Assembly: GCF_014837295.1 (NCBI RefSeq)
Contig: NZ_JACYHB010000018.1
Coordinates: forward strand, 1 to 58,377
Length of the DNA stretch: 58,377 nt
Reading direction: 5' to 3'
From: Cellulosimicrobium arenosum
Lineage (GTDB): Bacteria; Actinomycetota; Actinomycetes; Actinomycetales; Cellulomonadaceae
Below the pieces are notes generated by a model. The model searched no databases and was not told where the DNA came from. It saw only the letters and a program-made list of their open reading frames with translations. Shown here piece by piece: positions 1 to 7,666 of the stretch. The translations under genes were made by a program, and so were the position numbers. Each line of letters opens with the position of its first letter. The first letter of the stretch is position 1.

Positions 1-2
1 TC

Positions 3-80
3 ACCAGATGCCGCCTCACGACCGTCACCGATCCGGGAATCGAGGTGAACCCCGACCCCATGCTCGAGCTCAGCGCCTGA
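3..80 (+). CDS. C-terminal end of an unidentified protein (partial)
   Basis: Twenty-five sense codons in one frame run from the window edge to a TGA at 78-80, ending in the residues MLELSA. Twenty-two of the 25 codons end in G or C, which fits real coding sequence at this GC content. The fragment is too short to assign a family. It would converge on the acyl-CoA dehydrogenase gene that ends at 184. Nothing else is recognisable in 81-183. Confidence 0.45.
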   Translation, partial: TRCRLTTVTDPGIEVNPDPMLELSA

Positions 81-183
81 CCCCAACAAAGATCACGCAG
101 CGCTACACCACTCCAAGGGGCTTGACCGGTCCGACGGGACGTAGGCACATGGTGGACGGGGCGGAAGGGTCTGGTCGGGCCCG

Positions 184-1353
184 CTATCCGTCGAGGAGGG
201 AGTGGGCGACCGTCGAGTGGGCGGACTCGTCGTCGGAGGGATGGAACAGCCCGGCGAGCACGTCCCGGTAGAGGCGCCCGAGCTCGTTCCCCGAGAAGTA
301 GGTCGAGCCTCCCGCCACGCGGACGGCCCGGTCGACGACCAGCTTCGCCGTCTCCGTCGCGCGCACCTTGAGTCCCGCCGTCGCACGGAACCAGCCGACG
401 CCACGGTCCACGAGAGCGTCCAGCTCCCCGGCGACCGTGTCCAGCTGCGGCCACACCCCGTCGAGGGCCAGCGCCGCGTCCGCGAGGTGCCAGCGGATGT
501 CCGGGTCCTGCGCGAGCGCCGCGCCGTCGTTCTTCATCGACGTCCGACGCCGCGCGGCCGCCACGGCCAGCTCGATCGCGCGGTCGGCGATCCCTGTGTA
601 CACCGCTGCCAGCAGCGTCTCGAACGTCGTGAAGATCCCGATCACGAGCGGGTCGAGCGACGGCCCGGGCGCCAGTCGCCGGACCACGCGGTCGGCGGCC
701 GCGTGCGCGCCGTCGAGCACCGTGCTGCACGACTGCGACGCGCGCATGCCCATCGTGTCCCAGTCGTCGCGGACCTCGACACCGTCCCCGTCGCGAGCCA
801 CGAACGCGTGCACGAGGCGCGGGCCGTCGTCGGACGTCGTGTCGAGTCCCAGGACGCCCAGCCGAGTCCAGCCGGGGGAGTTGGAGGTGAAGATCTTGCG
901 GCCGTGGAACGTGTAGCCGCCGGCGCCGTCCGGACGGGCCTCGGTCCGCGACCCGAGCAGGACGAGGTCGTTGCCCGCCTCGCTGTAGCCGAACCCGAAG
1001 ACCTCGCCGCGTCCGGCCTCCTCGAGCAACCAGTCCAGCGACGAGTCGCCGCGCTCGTGCAGGTAGCGCGCCACGCCCGTCCAGACGTGGTGCATGTTCA
1101 CGGCGAGCGCGGTCGCGGGGGCCGCACCGGCGAGGCGGGCCTGCTCGTGCACGGTCTCACGCAGGGTCAGCCCGGCGCCGCCGAAGGACTCCGGGACCAG
1201 GGCACGCAGGTAGCCGGCGCCGACGAGGTCCGCGAGGTCCTCCGTGAAGTACGCGTTGTCGCGGTCGTACCCCGCGGCACGCCCACGCACCGCGGCAAGG
1301 AGGTCGTCGTCCAGCAGTCGGCGGACGGGAGCGAAGGGGACGGGCTCGGGCAT
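184..1353 (-). CDS. Acyl-CoA dehydrogenase-like flavoprotein
   Basis: The 389-residue protein has the acyl-CoA dehydrogenase fold: an N-terminal helical part with the P-x-x-FGG-x-G motif (about residues 54-61), a beta middle domain, and a C-terminal helical domain ending in the GG-x-x-Y...GRLYRD...HPSDDE stretch that contacts flavin and substrate in this superfamily. It probably oxidises an acyl-CoA or a related small substrate with FAD. The start at 1353 is chosen because GAAGGAA lies 5 bases upstream and the protein then begins at the domain; the frame stays open far upstream inside livF but without homology. It follows the liv-type transporter genes on the same strand with a 146-base gap and probably acts on the imported compound. 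Substrate is unknown; flavin-dependent monooxygenases of the DszC type share this fold and are an alternative. Confidence 0.85.
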   Translation of the reverse strand: MPEPVPFAPVRRLLDDDLLAAVRGRAAGYDRDNAYFTEDLADLVGAGYLRALVPESFGGAGLTLRETVHEQARLAGAAPATALAVNMHHVWTGVARYLHERGDSSLDWLLEEAGRGEVFGFGYSEAGNDLVLLGSRTEARPDGAGGYTFHGRKIFTSNSPGWTRLGVLGLDTTSDDGPRLVHAFVARDGDGVEVRDDWDTMGMRASQSCSTVLDGAHAAADRVVRRLAPGPSLDPLVIGIFTTFETLLAAVYTGIADRAIELAVAAARRRTSMKNDGAALAQDPDIRWHLADAALALDGVWPQLDTVAGELDALVDRGVGWFRATAGLKVRATETAKLVVDRAVRVAGGSTYFSGNELGRLYRDVLAGLFHPSDDESAHSTVAHSLLDG

Positions 1354-1458
1354 CGGGTTCCTTCGGGGGACGGGACGACGGTGGACGTGGTGCGGGCCTG
1401 CTGGCCCTGCCACGTCCACCGTACGTCCGGGTCCGGGCGGCGACGTCCCGTCGTCCGT

Positions 1459-1498
1459 GTCGGTCCCTGTCGGTCCCTGTCGGTCCCTGTCGGTCCCG
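1459..1498. repeat. Four tandem copies of a 10-base unit
   Basis: The unit GTCGGTCCCT occurs three times head to tail (1459-1488), followed by a fourth copy with a final G (1489-1498). The array sits between the livF stop at 1500 and the acyl-CoA dehydrogenase start. It cannot form a strong self-complementary hairpin, so it is not a terminator. Slippage during replication is the simplest origin. Confidence 0.9.
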
Positions 1499-1499
1499 G

Positions 1500-2282
1500 T
1501 CAGGCACCCGCGGACGGGGACGGCTCGGCCGGCCGCCCGCCCAGGTAGAGCTCGGAGAGCTGCGGATCGGCGAGCAGCTCCGGTGCCGGTCCGGTGATGT
1601 GCACGCGCCCGAGGTCGAGCACGCACCCGATGTCCGCGGTCTCGAGCGCCCGACGGGCGTTCTGCTCGACCAGCAGGACCGCGACGCCGGCCTCGCGCAT
1701 GCGGACCACCTGCTCGAACACCGTCGCCGTCGTCTTCGGGTCGAGTCCCATGGAGGGTTCGTCCAGGAGCACGACGCGCGGGCTGACCATGAGCGAGCGC
1801 GCGAACTCGACCTGCTTCTGCTGGCCTCCGGACAGCAGGCCCGCGAGCTGCTTCCACCGTTCGCCGACGATGGGGAACAGCTCCTGCACGAACGCGACCC
1901 GCTCGGCGACCAGTGCCTTGTCGCGCAGCGTGTAGGCGCCGAGCAGCACGTTCTCGGCCACGGACATCTCGCGGAACACGCTGTGCCCCTGGAGCACGTG
2001 GGCGAGCCCCGAGGACAGCATCTGCTGCGGTCCCTGGCCGGTGACGTCCTGCCCGTTCACGCGGATCGCGCCGGACCGCGGGGTGAGCAGCCCGCTGGCG
2101 ACCTTGAGCACCGTGGACTTCCCGGCGCCGTTGGGGCCGACGAGGCACACGACGGTGGACGGCGGCACCTTGATGGTCAGGCCACGCAGGACCATCGCGG
2201 CGCGTCCGTACCCGGCCTGGATGTCGTCGAGCTCGAGGAGGTACTCCGGCTGCGACGAGGCGGCGGACTTCGGTTCAGACAC
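1500..2282 (-). CDS. livF: Branched-chain-amino-acid-type ABC transporter ATPase, LivF
   Basis: One of the two ATPase subunits of a hydrophobic-amino-acid-transporter (HAAT) family importer. Walker A GPNGAGKST is near residue 50, the ABC signature LSGGQ near 151, and Walker B VVLLDEP near 171. Length (260 residues) and the VEQNARRALETAD stretch are typical of LivF. The GTG at 2282 overlaps the livG stop by 8 bases and has GGAGG 9 bases upstream; a TTG at 2285 is an alternative start. It is the last transporter gene of the operon, followed after a repeat array by the acyl-CoA dehydrogenase. HAAT systems also import urea, amides and aromatic or dicarboxylic compounds, so the substrate is open. 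Confidence 0.9.
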   Translation of the reverse strand: MSEPKSAASSQPEYLLELDDIQAGYGRAAMVLRGLTIKVPPSTVVCLVGPNGAGKSTVLKVASGLLTPRSGAIRVNGQDVTGQGPQQMLSSGLAHVLQGHSVFREMSVAENVLLGAYTLRDKALVAERVAFVQELFPIVGERWKQLAGLLSGGQQKQVEFARSLMVSPRVVLLDEPSMGLDPKTTATVFEQVVRMREAGVAVLLVEQNARRALETADIGCVLDLGRVHITGPAPELLADPQLSELYLGGRPAEPSPSAGA

Positions 2283-3027
2283 CAAGGTAGGCCTCCAGGA
2301 CTCGAGGGTCGGACTGCACGGTCTCCGGGGGCCCTTCGGCGATGGGACGCCCCCGGTCGAAGACGATGACGTGGTCGGACAGGCTCATGACCAGCTCCAT
2401 GTTGTGCTCGACGACGAGGAACGTCTTGCCCTCGGCGTTCAGCTCCTGCACGAGCGTCGCGATGCGGCCGATGAGCGCGGGGTTCACGCCTCCTGCCGGC
2501 TCGTCGAGCATGATCGTGTCCGGGTCGCCCATCAGCACGCCCGCGAGCTCGAGCAGCTTCTGCTGCCCGTACGAGAGGTTGCGCGCCTCGCTGTTCTCCA
2601 GGTGGTCGATCCCGACCCGGACCAGCAGCGCCCGGGCACGGTCGATCTCGGCCGGGTTGCGTGCCCCGGAGAGCAGGTCCCGCAAGCCCTTGGGCTGGAC
2701 CGCCACGAGCAGGTTCTCCAGGACGGTCATGCGGGGGAAGACGCGGCAGAGCTGGAAGCTCCGACCGATCCCCGCGCGAGCGATCCGGTGCGGTGACCTG
2801 CGCGTGATGTCGTGACCCTTGAACGTCACGGTGCCGGAGTCCGGCTTGATCATCCCGGTGACGCAGTTGAAGAACGTCGTCTTTCCCGAGCCGTTGGGGC
2901 CTATCAGGGCGTTGATCTTGCCCTGCTGGAACGTCACGGTCGCGTCGCGGACGGCGTGCACCCCGCCGAACGACCGGGACAGCCCGACCGTCTCGAGGCT
3001 GCGACCCGTCTCCACCGTCGTCTTCAT
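2275..3027 (-). CDS. livG: Branched-chain-amino-acid-type ABC transporter ATPase, LivG
   Basis: Second ATPase of the importer, 250 residues. Walker A GPNGSGKT is at 43-50, followed by a SYGQQK signature and Walker B IMLDEPAGG; the insertion LSGARNPAEIDRAR between them is the kind seen in LivG rather than LivF. The ATG at 3027 is preceded by GGAGGAG and overlaps the livM stop (ATGA). It would pair with LivF at the cytoplasmic face of the LivH-LivM channel. Confidence 0.92.
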   Translation of the reverse strand: MKTTVETGRSLETVGLSRSFGGVHAVRDATVTFQQGKINALIGPNGSGKTTFFNCVTGMIKPDSGTVTFKGHDITRRSPHRIARAGIGRSFQLCRVFPRMTVLENLLVAVQPKGLRDLLSGARNPAEIDRARALLVRVGIDHLENSEARNLSYGQQKLLELAGVLMGDPDTIMLDEPAGGVNPALIGRIATLVQELNAEGKTFLVVEHNMELVMSLSDHVIVFDRGRPIAEGPPETVQSDPRVLEAYLGV

Positions 3028-4244
3028 CGGTCTCCTCCCGTCGATGCGTCGCCCTCGGAGCGTCCGGTGCCCGCCGCGTCGGCGGGCTCGTCCCGGTCGC
3101 CATCCGTGGTACCTGCCGTGCCCGACGCCGCGCGGTTGCGTTCCAGCAGCTCGGCGGCCGTCACCTCGCGGATGGAGGAGTCCTGCGGACCGAAGCGCTT
3201 GACGAGCGCCTGGGCCGCGGGGATGAGCCCGTCCGGCATGAACAGGACCACGAGACCCAGCAGCAGCGCGGTGGCGACGAGGTGGAGCTGGGTGTCGCCG
3301 AACTCGAGCTTGAAGTACTCCAGACCGACCCCGACGACCACGGCGCCGAGCAGCGGACCGTAGAGGTGCCGGACCCCGCCGAAGAGCGCCATCAGCACCA
3401 TGTAGGACCCGAGCATGATCGAGAACTGGAAGATCGGGTCGAGGTCGCCGAACCAGAGCGCGTACATGCCGCCGGCGAGCGCGGTGAACGTCGCCGAGAC
3501 GACGTAGGCGACCAGCTTGTAGTTGCGGGTGGGGACACCGAGCGCCTGCGCCTTGTCCTCGTCCTCCCGCACCGCCTTGAGGCCGGTGCCGAACCGGGAG
3601 CGGTCGATCGCCCACCACGCGAGCAGCATGGCCGCGAGGAGCGCCGCGAACAGGTAGAAGAACACCCGGTGGTGCTCGGGCCGCAGCAGGTCGGGGAACG
3701 GCCGGGGGACGACGAGACCGTCGGACCCGCCGGTGAACGAGCCCCAGCCCTGGAAGACGAGCAGGAGGATCAGGACGAACGAGATCGACACGATGACGAA
3801 CGAGGCGCCGCGCACGCGCAGCGCAGCGATGCCGAGCGGGATGGTGATGAGCAGGACCAGCAGGCCCGCCAGGAGCCAGGCGACGAAGCTCGGGAGCCCG
3901 AGGTCGCGGATCAGGATGGCGGTGCCGTAGGCGCCGAGGCCGAAGAAGGCTGCGTGGCCGAGCGAGACGTAGCCCGTGAAGCCGCCCATGAAGTTCCAGG
4001 CGGTCGCCGTGCACGCGTAGCTCGCGACGACGATGCCGGCGGACAGGATGTACGCGTTGGGCGCGAGCTCCGGGAACGCCAGGACCAGGGCGGCGCACAC
4101 GACCAGCGCGACGACGCGGGCCACGCGGCGCCAGGTCCGGTTCGTGCCGGAGCCGGTCGCACCCGTGCCGGTCGGCTCGGTGGCGGTGACGGCCGGAGAA
4201 CCGGCGGTGGAGGTGGGGTGACGGGTGTCAGAAGCGTTGGGCAA
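3024..4244 (-). CDS. livM: Branched-chain-amino-acid-type ABC permease, LivM
   Basis: A 406-residue integral membrane permease. After a hydrophilic 45-residue Thr/Gly-rich leader there are about ten hydrophobic segments, with the conserved stretch GYVSLGHAAFFGLGAY typical of LivM. The C-terminal 60 residues are hydrophilic. The start is a TTG at 4244 with GGAGG five bases upstream, which overlaps the end of livH; no ATG or GTG gives a better start. It forms the channel with LivH. Confidence 0.9.
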   Translation of the reverse strand: MPNASDTRHPTSTAGSPAVTATEPTGTGATGSGTNRTWRRVARVVALVVCAALVLAFPELAPNAYILSAGIVVASYACTATAWNFMGGFTGYVSLGHAAFFGLGAYGTAILIRDLGLPSFVAWLLAGLLVLLITIPLGIAALRVRGASFVIVSISFVLILLLVFQGWGSFTGGSDGLVVPRPFPDLLRPEHHRVFFYLFAALLAAMLLAWWAIDRSRFGTGLKAVREDEDKAQALGVPTRNYKLVAYVVSATFTALAGGMYALWFGDLDPIFQFSIMLGSYMVLMALFGGVRHLYGPLLGAVVVGVGLEYFKLEFGDTQLHLVATALLLGLVVLFMPDGLIPAAQALVKRFGPQDSSIREVTAAELLERNRAASGTAGTTDGDRDEPADAAGTGRSEGDASTGGDR

Positions 4245-5112
4245 GGCGACCTCCGAAGAATCCCTGGGGGCGCAGCATCAGCGTCACGAAGAGCGCGACG
4301 TAGAAGATGGTCTGCGCCCACGTCGTGCCGAGCGGCACCTGGAGCAGGCTCTGGCCGATCCCCAGGACCATCGCCGCGATCGCGGCGCCCGGGATGGAGC
4401 CCAGCCCGCCCACGACGATGATCGCCATGAGCGGACCGATCCAGTGCCAGTGGAGCGACGGGTAGATCGTCGCGTCGAGGGACAGCGCGGTCCCGCCGAT
4501 CGCGGCGGTGGCCAGGCCGAGGCCGAAGCCGAAGCCTGCGACGCGGTCGGTCTTGATCCCGACGAGCTGTGCCGCCTCGCTGTGCTGGATCGTGGCACGC
4601 AGCGCCTGGCCGAACCTGCTGTGCTTCATGATCAGGTAGAGCAGGGCGAGCGAGAGGGCGGCCAGCGCGAACGCGACGAGCTTGACGACGGCGATGTGCG
4701 CCCCGAAGAACTCGACGCTCGCGCTGGAGTAGGGGAGCTGGATGCGACGCTGCGTGCCGCTCCAGACGAACCCGATCATGCCTTCGATGAACAGCGCGAC
4801 GGCGAACGTGAGGAGCACCGACATCATCGTGAGGGTGGCTGGTCGCAGGCGTGTGATGAGCAGGCGCTGCATGCCCACGCCCACCAGGAAGAAGAGGGGC
4901 ACGGTCACCACGAGCGACAGCAGCGGGTCCATCCCGGTCTGCTGGTTGAAGAACCAGGCGAGGTACGCGGCGAGGATGAGGAACGCCGAGTGGGCGATCA
5001 TCACGACGCGCATCACGCCGAAGTAGAGGGTCAGGCCCGCTGCCAGGAGGGCGTAGAGCCCTCCCAGCAGCACGCCGAGCACGAGGCTCTGGAAGAGGAG
5101 CGTCCCGGTCAC
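4228..5112 (-). CDS. livH: Branched-chain-amino-acid-type ABC permease, LivH
   Basis: A 294-residue permease with about eight hydrophobic segments and the LivH-type N-terminus LLGGLYALLAAGLTLYFGVMR. The GTG start at 5112 lies 7 bases after the livK stop and restores the expected N-terminus; the frame stays open upstream but reads low-complexity Ser/Thr/Pro sequence antisense to livK. The stretch VVGGLGSIPGAAIAA near residue 240 is the family's conserved cytoplasmic loop for ATPase contact. Confidence 0.9.
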   Translation of the reverse strand: MTGTLLFQSLVLGVLLGGLYALLAAGLTLYFGVMRVVMIAHSAFLILAAYLAWFFNQQTGMDPLLSLVVTVPLFFLVGVGMQRLLITRLRPATLTMMSVLLTFAVALFIEGMIGFVWSGTQRRIQLPYSSASVEFFGAHIAVVKLVAFALAALSLALLYLIMKHSRFGQALRATIQHSEAAQLVGIKTDRVAGFGFGLGLATAAIGGTALSLDATIYPSLHWHWIGPLMAIIVVGGLGSIPGAAIAAMVLGIGQSLLQVPLGTTWAQTIFYVALFVTLMLRPQGFFGGRLAQRF

Positions 5113-5119
5113 GGACGGA

Positions 5120-6367
5120 TCACCAGGCCGGCTTGGGGTAGACGAAGTCGGCCTCCATGGCGTCCTGGGGCAGGACGATCTGGATCTCGCCGTCGACGTA
5201 CTGCTGGATGAGGTGCGCACCCTGGGGCTTGCCGGTCTCGTCCCACGTGAGCGGGCCGACGACGGTCTCCACCTCGTTGGTGCGCAGCCACGAGATCAGC
5301 TCCTGCTGGCACTCGCCCTGCTCGGCGCAACCGGCGGCCTCGACGGCGGCCGCGACGACCTGACCGGTCGTGTAGGCGTTGGCCTCGTCCTCACCGGGCG
5401 GGTTGCCGTGGAGCTCGGTGTACCGCTCGACGAAGTCCACGTTGGACGGCCAGCTCGCGGTCTCGGTGTACCCGGTGGGGGACAGGATGCCCTCGGTCTC
5501 CGAGCCGATCGCGGCCGAGAACTCGGGGTTGGTCGGAGCGGTGGAGAAGGCCGCGAGGTCGGGCTGGTAGTCGAGCTGCTGCAGGGCGACGATCAGGTTG
5601 ACCGCGTCCTGGTACTGCGTCCCACCGATGACCATGTCCGCGTCGGAGTCGTCGATCTTCGCGGCGATCGACGAGAAGTCGGTCGTGTTCGGCGGGTAGA
5701 CCTCGTCGACCACGATCTCCAGACCGCCGTCGGCGAGCTTGTCCCGCAGCCCGTAGGCGGTGCCCTGGGCGAACGGGTCGTCCATCGAGGCGACCGCGAC
5801 CGTCTGCGGCCGCTCGCCCTCGGGCATGTCGAGGATGTGGTCGGCCAGGTAGTTGTAGTGGTCGTCGGCGATCGCGGGCGCGGCGTAGAAGAGGTTCTCG
5901 AACCCCTGCTCGAACACCTCGTTCGCCGCACCGGCCGGCTCGACGAAGAGCATCCCGTACTCGTCCGCGACGCGTGCGCTCGGCACGACGAGGCGGGTCG
6001 AGAAGGGCCCGAAGACGAGGTCCACCTCGTCCTGCGCGATGAGCGCCTCGTAGTCCTGCACGACGCGGTCGGCGTTGGACTGGTCGTCGAGGATCTTGAG
6101 CTCGACGTCGCGGCCGAGCAGTCCGCCGTCCTCGTTGACGAACTGGGCCCACGCCTCGTACCCACGCTGCACGCCCTTCCCCGGTTCGGAGAAGTCGCCG
6201 GTGAGCGGGAGCGAGATGCCGACGACGATCGGGTCGTCCGACCCTCCGCCCTCGCCTTCGCTCTCCCCGCCGGAGCACGCGGTGAGGACGAGAGCCGTGC
6301 TGGACAGGCCCGCGACGACGGCGGCGGTGCGCCGACGGGCGGTTCGTGAGGACAACCGTGAGGCCAT
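5120..6367 (-). CDS. livK: ABC transporter substrate-binding lipoprotein, LivK type
   Basis: A 415-residue periplasmic-binding-protein-like lipoprotein. The signal peptide ends in the lipobox LTAC with Cys31 as the lipidation site, followed by a Gly/Glu/Ser-rich linker. The rest is a two-lobed Leu/Ile/Val-binding (Peripla_BP_6) fold beginning VGISLPLTGDFSEPGKG, the usual ligand-loop region. The ATG at 6367 has GGGAGAG eight bases upstream; longer readings lack a signal peptide at the right place. It is the first gene of the operon, downstream of a promoter with tandem LacI-type operators. Its best-known relatives bind branched-chain amino acids, amides or urea, so ligand identity cannot be read from sequence. 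Confidence 0.92.
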   Translation of the reverse strand: MASRLSSRTARRRTAAVVAGLSSTALVLTACSGGESEGEGGGSDDPIVVGISLPLTGDFSEPGKGVQRGYEAWAQFVNEDGGLLGRDVELKILDDQSNADRVVQDYEALIAQDEVDLVFGPFSTRLVVPSARVADEYGMLFVEPAGAANEVFEQGFENLFYAAPAIADDHYNYLADHILDMPEGERPQTVAVASMDDPFAQGTAYGLRDKLADGGLEIVVDEVYPPNTTDFSSIAAKIDDSDADMVIGGTQYQDAVNLIVALQQLDYQPDLAAFSTAPTNPEFSAAIGSETEGILSPTGYTETASWPSNVDFVERYTELHGNPPGEDEANAYTTGQVVAAAVEAAGCAEQGECQQELISWLRTNEVETVVGPLTWDETGKPQGAHLIQQYVDGEIQIVLPQDAMEADFVYPKPAW

Positions 6368-6420
6368 GGGATGACTCTCCCTACTTCGTCGTAGTGAAGA
6401 CCTGGTGGGATCCAGGAGTG

Positions 6421-6446
6421 CGTAAGCGCTTTCGTAAGCGCTTTCG
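6421..6446. promoter_or_regulatory. Tandem LacI-family operators
   Basis: Two copies of CGTAAGCGCTTTCG overlap head to tail. Each holds the perfect palindrome AAGCGCTT (6424-6431 and 6436-6443) with the central CpG typical of LacI/GalR-family sites; centres are 12 bases apart. The pair lies between the divergent livK and lacI genes, just downstream of the livK -10 box, so bound repressor would block the livK transcript. Autoregulation of the regulator is also likely. Confidence 0.85.
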
Positions 6447-6448
6447 TC

Positions 6449-6478
6449 AGAGTACGCTGTCGGCGGCAGGTGTGGCAA
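6449..6478 (-). promoter_or_regulatory. Promoter of the livK operon
   Basis: On the minus strand a -35 TTGCCA (6473-6478) is separated by 18 bases from a -10 TACTCT (6449-6454). The predicted transcription start falls inside the tandem operators, about 75 bases before the livK start codon. Confidence 0.6.
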
Positions 6479-6543
6479 GCGTCACGTCGTGGTGCGTCGA
6501 GCGATCGGCACGCGAGGACGGAGCACGGGGGATCGGAGCGGGA

Positions 6544-7599
6544 GTGCGTCGAGAAGGTCGTCCGGCACCGGGTCGGGTAGCACCGCGCCTCGTGGACGTG
6601 GCGGAGGAGGCGGGGGTCTCCCTCGCCACGGCGTCGCGCTCGCTCTCGCGCAGCGTCGGCGTGTCCGAGGCGGTCGCGGCGCACGTCCGGGCCGTGGCCG
6701 AACAGCTCGGCTACGTCGCCAACGTGCACGCTCGCACCCTCGCCGGTGGCAGGACGTCCGTCGCAGGCCTGATCGTCTACGAGATCGGCGACCCGTACTT
6801 CGCCGAGATCGCGAGCGGCGTCGTGCGCGTCGCCGGTGAGAACGGCTGGAGCGTGCAGATCGCCCACACCGAGCGCGAGCCGTCCGCGGAGGCGGAACAG
6901 ATCCGGCTCATGCGTGCCCACCGCGTGGGCGCGATCGTCCTCGCGGGATCCGGCTACGTCGATCCGGTCATGGAGCACGAGGCCGGGCGCGAGCTCGCGG
7001 AGTTCGAGGAGGCGGGCGGTCGCGTCGTCGCCGTCGGGCGCCACCACATGCGGTGCGACGCCGTGCTGCCCGACAACGAGGCCGCGGGGGAGACCATCGC
7101 GCAGCACCTGCTCGACCTGGGGCACCGGCGGCTCGCCGTCGCCGCCGGCCCCGCGCACCTGACGACGATCGCCGACCGGCTCCAGGGAATCCGCGCGGCG
7201 GTCGCGAGGTACGGTCTGCCCCCCGACGCGGTGCCCGTGGCCCATGCGCCGTTCACGCGGGAGGGCGGCCGCGACGCGACGCGAGAGCTGCTGGACGCCC
7301 ACCCGGGGACCACCGCCGTGCTCGCGCTCAACGACGCGATGGCGACGGGCGTGCTGTCGCTCCTGCGTGAGCGCGGCGTCTCCGTGCCGCACGGTGTCTC
7401 CGTCACCGGGTTCGACGACATCCAGGTGGCCCAGGACCTCGCGCCCGCGCTCACCACCGTGCGCCTGCCCATGAGCGAGATCGGCGCGGCCGCGCTCGAC
7501 CTGGCGCTCCGGCCGCCCTCGGCGCGACCGCGGCGACGGGCGACGGGGCACGAGCTCGTCGTCCGCGACTCGACGGCGCCCCCGGCTCCCAGGGACTGA
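6544..7599 (+). CDS. LacI/GalR-family transcriptional regulator
   Basis: A 351-residue regulator. The N-terminal helix-turn-helix reads DVAEEAGVSLATASRSLSRS (near residues 17-36), followed by the hinge region and a two-lobed sugar-binding-type domain with the family motif GFDDIQVAQDLAPALTTVRLPM near the C-terminus. The GTG at 6544 is the only start that places the DNA-binding helices near the N-terminus; the open frame further upstream runs through the operators. It is divergent from livK, and the tandem palindromes between them make it the obvious regulator of the transporter operon. A related palindrome ahead of the secreted dehydrogenase gene suggests a small local regulon. Effector unknown, probably a sugar or sugar-derived compound. 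Confidence 0.9.
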   Translation: MRREGRPAPGRVAPRLVDVAEEAGVSLATASRSLSRSVGVSEAVAAHVRAVAEQLGYVANVHARTLAGGRTSVAGLIVYEIGDPYFAEIASGVVRVAGENGWSVQIAHTEREPSAEAEQIRLMRAHRVGAIVLAGSGYVDPVMEHEAGRELAEFEEAGGRVVAVGRHHMRCDAVLPDNEAAGETIAQHLLDLGHRRLAVAAGPAHLTTIADRLQGIRAAVARYGLPPDAVPVAHAPFTREGGRDATRELLDAHPGTTAVLALNDAMATGVLSLLRERGVSVPHGVSVTGFDDIQVAQDLAPALTTVRLPMSEIGAAALDLALRPPSARPRRRATGHELVVRDSTAPPAPRD

Positions 7600-7602
7600 G
7601 CA

Positions 7603-7638
7603 GGCAGGGCGTGCGCGGTCTCCCGCGCACGCCCTGCC
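7603..7638. terminator. Bidirectional terminator hairpin
   Basis: A perfect 15-base inverted repeat (GGCAGGGCGTGCGCG and its complement) with a 6-base loop sits between the stop codons of the convergent lacI and secreted-dehydrogenase genes. There is no U-tract, as is usual for high-GC actinobacterial terminators. Confidence 0.85.
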
Positions 7639-7666
7639 CGGTCGGACGCCCTGCTGCTACCCGCGG

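Noticed and set aside
1354-2148. Extension of the acyl-CoA dehydrogenase frame upstream into livF
   Set aside because: The added 265 residues have no homology, read antisense-like composition and lie over livF; a proper ribosome-binding site is at 1353.
6346-6543. Upstream extension of the LacI-type gene
   Set aside because: It would run through the operators and put the DNA-binding helices 80 residues in, which is atypical of the family.
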